Assembly (NCBI GenBank): GCA_947177675.1
Contig: CAMWVK010000037.1
Span: 1 to 8,781 of the forward strand
DNA length: 8,781 bases
Direction: 5' to 3'
From: an uncultured Mucispirillum sp.
Lineage (GTDB): Bacteria; Chrysiogenota; Deferribacteres; Deferribacterales; Mucispirillaceae
Notes under the pieces: generated by a model
What the model saw: only the letters and a program-made list of their open reading frames with translations
Database searches by the model: none
What the model was told of the DNA's origin: nothing
Position numbers and translations under genes: made by a program
Shown here: piece after piece, positions 5,852 through 8,781 of the stretch
Layout of the letters: each line of letters opens with the position of its first letter
Numbering within the stretch: the first letter of the stretch is position 1

Positions 5852-6869
5852 CATATCAGAAGATAAAAGAAAAATTATTATTTTACTGCTTATAATAATA
5901 CTTTTTTGTGCAGTGCTTTTTGCTGTTATATCTGGTAATTCAGAGCTTTCTCCTAAAACAGTATTAAATATTATTTTATATAAATTAACAAACTTCAGCT
6001 TTGAAGAAATATCAAAAAGAGATATGGCTATTGTGTGGAATATGCGTATGCCGCGAGTAATAATGGCAATACTTGCAGGTATTGCACTTTCTACGGCAGG
6101 AGCATTATACCAAGGATGTTTTAGAAACCCGCTTGTAGAACCATTTATACTTGGTGCATCAAGTGGGGCAAGCTTTGGTGCAGCTCTTGCAATCGTATTT
6201 CCTGCCCTTTTTCTTCCTGTTCAAATCAGTGCATTTATATTTGCATTATTTGCTGTGCTTTCATCATATATACTTGCAAGACAGAAAGGAGAAATAAATA
6301 CAGTGGGACTTGTGCTTTCTGGTGTAATTATTGGCTCTATTTTTTCAGCACTTGTATCCATTATGAAATATTTATCAGAAGATACACAGCTTAGAGAAAT
6401 AACTTTCTGGATGATGGGTGGATTATATCATGCGTCATGGAGTGATATATATGTAAATGCTTTTATAATTTTAATCTGCTTTATAATATCCTGGGTTTTT
6501 GCATGGAAATTAAATCTGCTGTCTATTGGTGATGAAGATGCAAAAACATTAGGAATAAATCCAGAAGCATATAAGACTATTTTCATAATAACAGCCACAT
6601 TAATGACGGCAGTATGTGTTTCAAGTGCTGGTATTATTGCATGGGTTGGTTTAATGATGCCCCATGCTGCAAGGCTTCTCACAGGGCCAGATAACAGATT
6701 TGTAATACCTATTGCAAGCCTTGGTGGTGCAGTATATTTATTAATATGCGATACAATTGCAAGAACATTAACTGCTGGAGAAATACCTATTGGAATTATT
6801 ACTTCTATAATAGGTGCTCCATTTTTAATATGGATACTTCGTGCAAAAAGCGGCAGACTGTTTAATTAG
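5841..6869 (+). CDS. FecCD/BtuC-type ABC transporter permease
   Basis: A 342-residue inner-membrane permease with about ten hydrophobic segments, the usual length and topology of BtuC/FhuB-like subunits. Family marks are the RMPR motif (69-72), ALYQGCFRNPLVEP (88-101), the GASSGASFGA glycine/serine stretch (105-114), the coupling helix GDEDAKTLGI (230-239) that docks onto the ATPase, PHAARLLTGP (274-283), and the C-terminal GEIPIGIITSIIGAPFLIWIL. As a homodimer it would form the channel that takes substrate from the periplasmic binding protein. It begins 11 nt inside the binding-protein gene, so translation is probably coupled, and it ends 7 nt before the ATPase gene. The family includes importers of iron-siderophores, haem, B12, molybdate and nickel/cobalt. 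The permease sequence alone does not choose among them. Confidence 0.92.
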   Translation: MISSISEDKRKIIILLLIIILFCAVLFAVISGNSELSPKTVLNIILYKLTNFSFEEISKRDMAIVWNMRMPRVIMAILAGIALSTAGALYQGCFRNPLVEPFILGASSGASFGAALAIVFPALFLPVQISAFIFALFAVLSSYILARQKGEINTVGLVLSGVIIGSIFSALVSIMKYLSEDTQLREITFWMMGGLYHASWSDIYVNAFIILICFIISWVFAWKLNLLSIGDEDAKTLGINPEAYKTIFIITATLMTAVCVSSAGIIAWVGLMMPHAARLLTGPDNRFVIPIASLGGAVYLLICDTIARTLTAGEIPIGIITSIIGAPFLIWILRAKSGRLFN

Positions 6870-6876
6870 GTGATAT

Positions 6877-7638
6877 ATGCTTGAAATTAAAAACTTAAAC
6901 TTTTACTATGGTAATAACCATATTTTAAAAAATGTATCATTTAATGCGGAAAGGGGCAGTTTATGGGGTTTAATGGGACCTAATGGCAGCGGCAAAACTA
7001 CATTTTTTAAATGTATATTAGGGCTTTTAAAGCATACAGGAAGTCAGATTAAAATAAATAATATAGATTTTAACAAATTAAATACTCCAAAACTTGCAAA
7101 ACTAATATCTTATGTTCCACAGGAGCATAAACCTCCCTTTCCTTTTACTATCAGAGAAATTGTTTTAATGGGCAGGTCGCCATATATGGGTGGTATATTT
7201 GGTTTTAAAAAGGAAGATTACAAAGAAGCAGAAAAAGCGATAGATATGGTAGACATTACTGATATTGCTGACAAGCCTGTTACAGCATTAAGCGGTGGTC
7301 AAAGACAGCTTACTTTAATTGCACGCTCTATTGCACAAAATTCTCCAGTTATGATACTTGATGAGCCTACAAGTGCTCTTGACTTTAATAACCAAATCAA
7401 TATATGGAAAATACTAAAAAAACTTGCAGAAACTGGCAAACTTATTATTGCATGCAGTCATGACCCTAACCATCTTTTATGGTTTGCAGAAAATACTCTT
7501 GTTATAAAAAACGGTGAAATACTTGCAAGAGGAAAAACAGAAGATGTTATCACAAGCAGCCTTTTACAAGAAATATATGGCAGTGAATATAATATATTAA
7601 AGACTGGTAACAACAAAATTATACAACCTGTTCTATAA
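6877..7638 (+). CDS. ABC transporter ATP-binding protein, FecE/BtuD type
   Basis: A 253-residue cytoplasmic ATPase that powers the importer. All catalytic motifs are intact: Walker A GPNGSGKTT (34-42), Q-loop Q82 in YVPQE, the PFPFTIREIVLMGRSPYMG segment (87-105) typical of iron/B12-type ATPases, signature LSGGQ (138-142), Walker B VMILDEP (158-164), D-loop SALD (166-169) and switch histidine H195 in CSHDPNH. Its start lies 7 nt after the permease stop with AGGTGA (6868-6873) ahead. It is the last gene of the four-gene unit. Only a weak hairpin follows before gmk. Confidence 0.93.
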   Translation: MLEIKNLNFYYGNNHILKNVSFNAERGSLWGLMGPNGSGKTTFFKCILGLLKHTGSQIKINNIDFNKLNTPKLAKLISYVPQEHKPPFPFTIREIVLMGRSPYMGGIFGFKKEDYKEAEKAIDMVDITDIADKPVTALSGGQRQLTLIARSIAQNSPVMILDEPTSALDFNNQINIWKILKKLAETGKLIIACSHDPNHLLWFAENTLVIKNGEILARGKTEDVITSSLLQEIYGSEYNILKTGNNKIIQPVL

Positions 7639-7641
7639 ATT

Positions 7642-7672
7642 ATTAATTTAGATATTGACTAATTAATTGTTT
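7642..7672 (+). terminator. Weak hairpin after the ABC operon
   Basis: ATTAATTTAG (7642-7651) pairs with CTAATTAAT (7659-7667) with one bulged T and a 7-nt loop, then TGTTTT follows. Only one G-C pair is present, so it is at best a leaky terminator, and some gmk-rpoZ transcription may come from upstream. Confidence 0.3.
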
Positions 7673-7683
7673 TATAATTAAAT
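7655..7683 (+). promoter_or_regulatory. Possible promoter of gmk-rpoZ
   Basis: TTGACT at 7655-7660 (5/6) lies 17 bp before TTAAAT at 7678-7683 (4/6). A better -10, TATAAT at 7673-7678, is only 12 bp from the same -35, so the exact pairing is uncertain. The 69-bp gap after the ABC operon and the change of function support a separate promoter. Confidence 0.4.
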
Positions 7684-7707
7684 AGCCCTACATACCTTGG
7701 AGGTCTT

Positions 7708-8313
7708 ATGAATAAAGGCAGGTTATATATAATTTCAGCACCAAGCGGGGCAGGTAAATCTACGCTATGCTCTATGCTTATAAATAAATATCCTGCTGTA
7801 AAATATTCTATTTCATATACTACGAGAGCACCTAGAGGAAATGAAGTAAATGGCAGAGAATATTTTTTCATAGATAAAGATACTTTTAAACAAATGATAG
7901 ATAATAATGACTTTTTAGAATGGGCAGAAGTGCATGGAAATTATTATGGCACATCTAAAAAACAGATAAACAATGTATTAAGTGAAGGTATAGATATATT
8001 TTTAGATATTGACCCACAGGGAGCAATGCAGTTAAAAGAAAAGCTTGATAATATTGCAACTTTTATATTTATTGCTGCCCCAAGCCTTGATGAACTTAAA
8101 TCAAGACTTGAAAACAGAGGCACTGATAAAGCAGAAAATATTGCATTAAGATTAGAAAATGCAAAAAAAGAAGTTGAATATTTTAAAAAATATGATTATT
8201 TAATAATTAATGATGCAAGTGATGAAGCCTTTAAACAATTAGAAACAGTCTATCTTGCAGAAAAACTTAGAACTAATCAGTATAACAGCATAGATGAATT
8301 TATGAATATATAA
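7708..8313 (+). CDS. gmk: Guanylate kinase
   Basis: A 201-residue cytoplasmic enzyme that phosphorylates GMP to GDP with ATP, essential for GTP and dGTP synthesis. The P-loop is SAPSGAGKST (10-19). The GMP-binding segment YSISYTTRAPR (33-43) and NGREYFF (48-54) supply the conserved S/T, R and Y contacts. DIDPQGA and the lid RGTDKAENIALRLENAKKE are present. Length is normal. The usual DIDVQGA reads DIDPQGA, a minor change. GGAGGT (7699-7704) precedes the ATG by 3 nt. rpoZ follows 13 nt downstream, the gmk-rpoZ pairing found in many bacteria. Confidence 0.97.
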   Translation: MNKGRLYIISAPSGAGKSTLCSMLINKYPAVKYSISYTTRAPRGNEVNGREYFFIDKDTFKQMIDNNDFLEWAEVHGNYYGTSKKQINNVLSEGIDIFLDIDPQGAMQLKEKLDNIATFIFIAAPSLDELKSRLENRGTDKAENIALRLENAKKEVEYFKKYDYLIINDASDEAFKQLETVYLAEKLRTNQYNSIDEFMNI

Positions 8314-8326
8314 TAAGGAGATTATA

Positions 8327-8566
8327 ATGGCATTTTTAGATATTGAAAGAGTTATTAACCAAAAAAATGTGGACAGTAGATTTAAACTTGTTCATTTAGC
8401 AGCACTTCGTGCTAGAGAATTAAACAACCCTGATGATACTACTGTTCTGGCTGATTTAAAACCAGGTGAAAAAGTTACATCAAAGGCATTAACTGATATT
8501 GTCCGCAATAGAGTAAAATTTGTTGAGATAGAAGATACTCCAGAAGAAACAGAAGAAAATAATTAG
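8327..8566 (+). CDS. rpoZ: DNA-directed RNA polymerase omega subunit
   Basis: A 79-residue omega subunit, which binds beta' and helps assemble and stabilise RNA polymerase; in many bacteria it also forms part of a ppGpp site. The N-terminal DIERVINQKNVDSRFKLVHL and A-L-R-A-R-E-L match the conserved omega core. VTSKALTDIVRNRVKF corresponds to the second conserved helix, and an acidic tail rich in Glu closes the protein. Length is typical. AGGAG (8316-8320) precedes the ATG by 6 nt, and it is 13 nt after gmk, so the two are surely co-transcribed. No clear terminator follows. Confidence 0.95.
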   Translation: MAFLDIERVINQKNVDSRFKLVHLAALRARELNNPDDTTVLADLKPGEKVTSKALTDIVRNRVKFVEIEDTPEETEENN

Positions 8567-8603
8567 TATTATATTTGATTAATACATTCTATTCCATAAC
8601 ATT

Positions 8604-8655
8604 TAGTTATCAAACCCCATTTGCTGGATAAACAAACTGTGAGTATAGATAACTA
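8604..8655. repeat. Spaced inverted repeat after rpoZ
   Basis: TAGTTATC (8604-8611) and GATAACTA (8648-8655) are exact complements separated by 36 bp. It could be a long-loop stem in the rpoZ 3' region, a protein-binding site in front of the next gene, or chance. Nothing else is recognised in 8567-8661, and there is no U-run terminator. Confidence 0.3.
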
Positions 8656-8661
8656 TTTATT

Positions 8662-8781
8662 ATGCTCATTCATACTGTTCCTCAAGAGAATGTAAGCAAT
8701 GAAAATAATAAACTTATTGGTGAGTTTATTAAGAAAAAAACTTATATTAAAAACTTTTCAGCTGCTTATATTAATAAAATT
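8662..8781 (+). CDS. Possible start of an unrecognised ORF, cut by the window end
   Basis: From the ATG at 8662 the frame stays open for 40 codons to the last base. The stop TAA at 8650-8652 lies just upstream in frame. The peptide begins MLIHTVPQENVSNENN and is polar and Lys/Asn-rich, with no motif I know. There is no clear Shine-Dalgarno (only AT-rich sequence), so a real start could be elsewhere or the frame could be accidental. An inverted repeat (8706-8714 with 8723-8731) lies inside it. Low confidence. Confidence 0.3.
   Translation, partial: MLIHTVPQENVSNENNKLIGEFIKKKTYIKNFSAAYINKI

Noticed and set aside
8706..8731. Inverted repeat as a terminator of rpoZ
   Set aside because: The 9-bp stem (TAATAAACT/AGTTTATTA) has only one G-C pair and is followed by A-rich, not T-rich, sequence on the + strand. 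It also lies about 140 nt after the stop and inside an open frame.

Overview
This AT-rich window (roughly 30% GC by eye) looks like chromosomal DNA from a Gram-negative, respiring bacterium. It carries a periplasmic diheme cytochrome c with a flavocytochrome c sulfide dehydrogenase flavoprotein, a periplasmic-binding-protein metal importer, and the housekeeping pair gmk-rpoZ. The gene content, base composition and style of the proteins resemble Deferribacteres such as Mucispirillum. That assignment is inference from memory and was not checked by any search. Every supported gene lies on the + strand.

Layout. (1) Positions 1-528 hold the 3' part of a YgjP/DUF45-type zinc metallopeptidase gene whose start lies before the window. 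(2) Positions 529-733 are an AT-rich intergenic region with a clear promoter. An 11-bp-arm palindrome is centred on its TATAAT box, and a small hairpin lies at the predicted 5' end of the mRNA. (3) Positions 734-2711 are a two-gene operon: a c4-like diheme cytochrome (FccA-like) and the FCSD flavoprotein (FccB-like). The flavoprotein has a Tat signal that also contains a lipobox, followed by a low-complexity linker. A strong hairpin follows at 2739-2774. (4) Positions 2923-3849 encode a group-2-type sigma-70 factor. (5) Positions 3850-4163 form a 314-bp gap with two items: a nested inverted-repeat element (3896-4011) that could fold as a structured RNA, and a promoter (TTGACA/TATAGT) overlapped by an 8-bp-arm inverted repeat, GTAACACA-N12-TGTGTTAC. 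(6) Positions 4164-7638 are a tightly packed four-gene operon: FmdE-family metal-binding protein, periplasmic binding protein, FecCD-type permease and ATPase. (7) Positions 7708-8566 hold gmk and rpoZ. (8) Positions 8567-8781 have no recognised gene, only a possible start of an ORF running off the end.

How the parts work together. The cytochrome/flavoprotein pair would oxidise sulfide in the periplasm or at a membrane face and pass electrons to the respiratory chain or to a terminal reductase. The 4164-7638 operon would import a metal-containing substrate. The FmdE protein and the NikR-like half-sites make nickel the leading guess, with molybdate/tungstate, cobalt, iron or haem chelates as alternatives. 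Both operons seem to be under repressor-type control, because their palindromes overlap the -10 elements. No cognate regulator gene is visible in the window.
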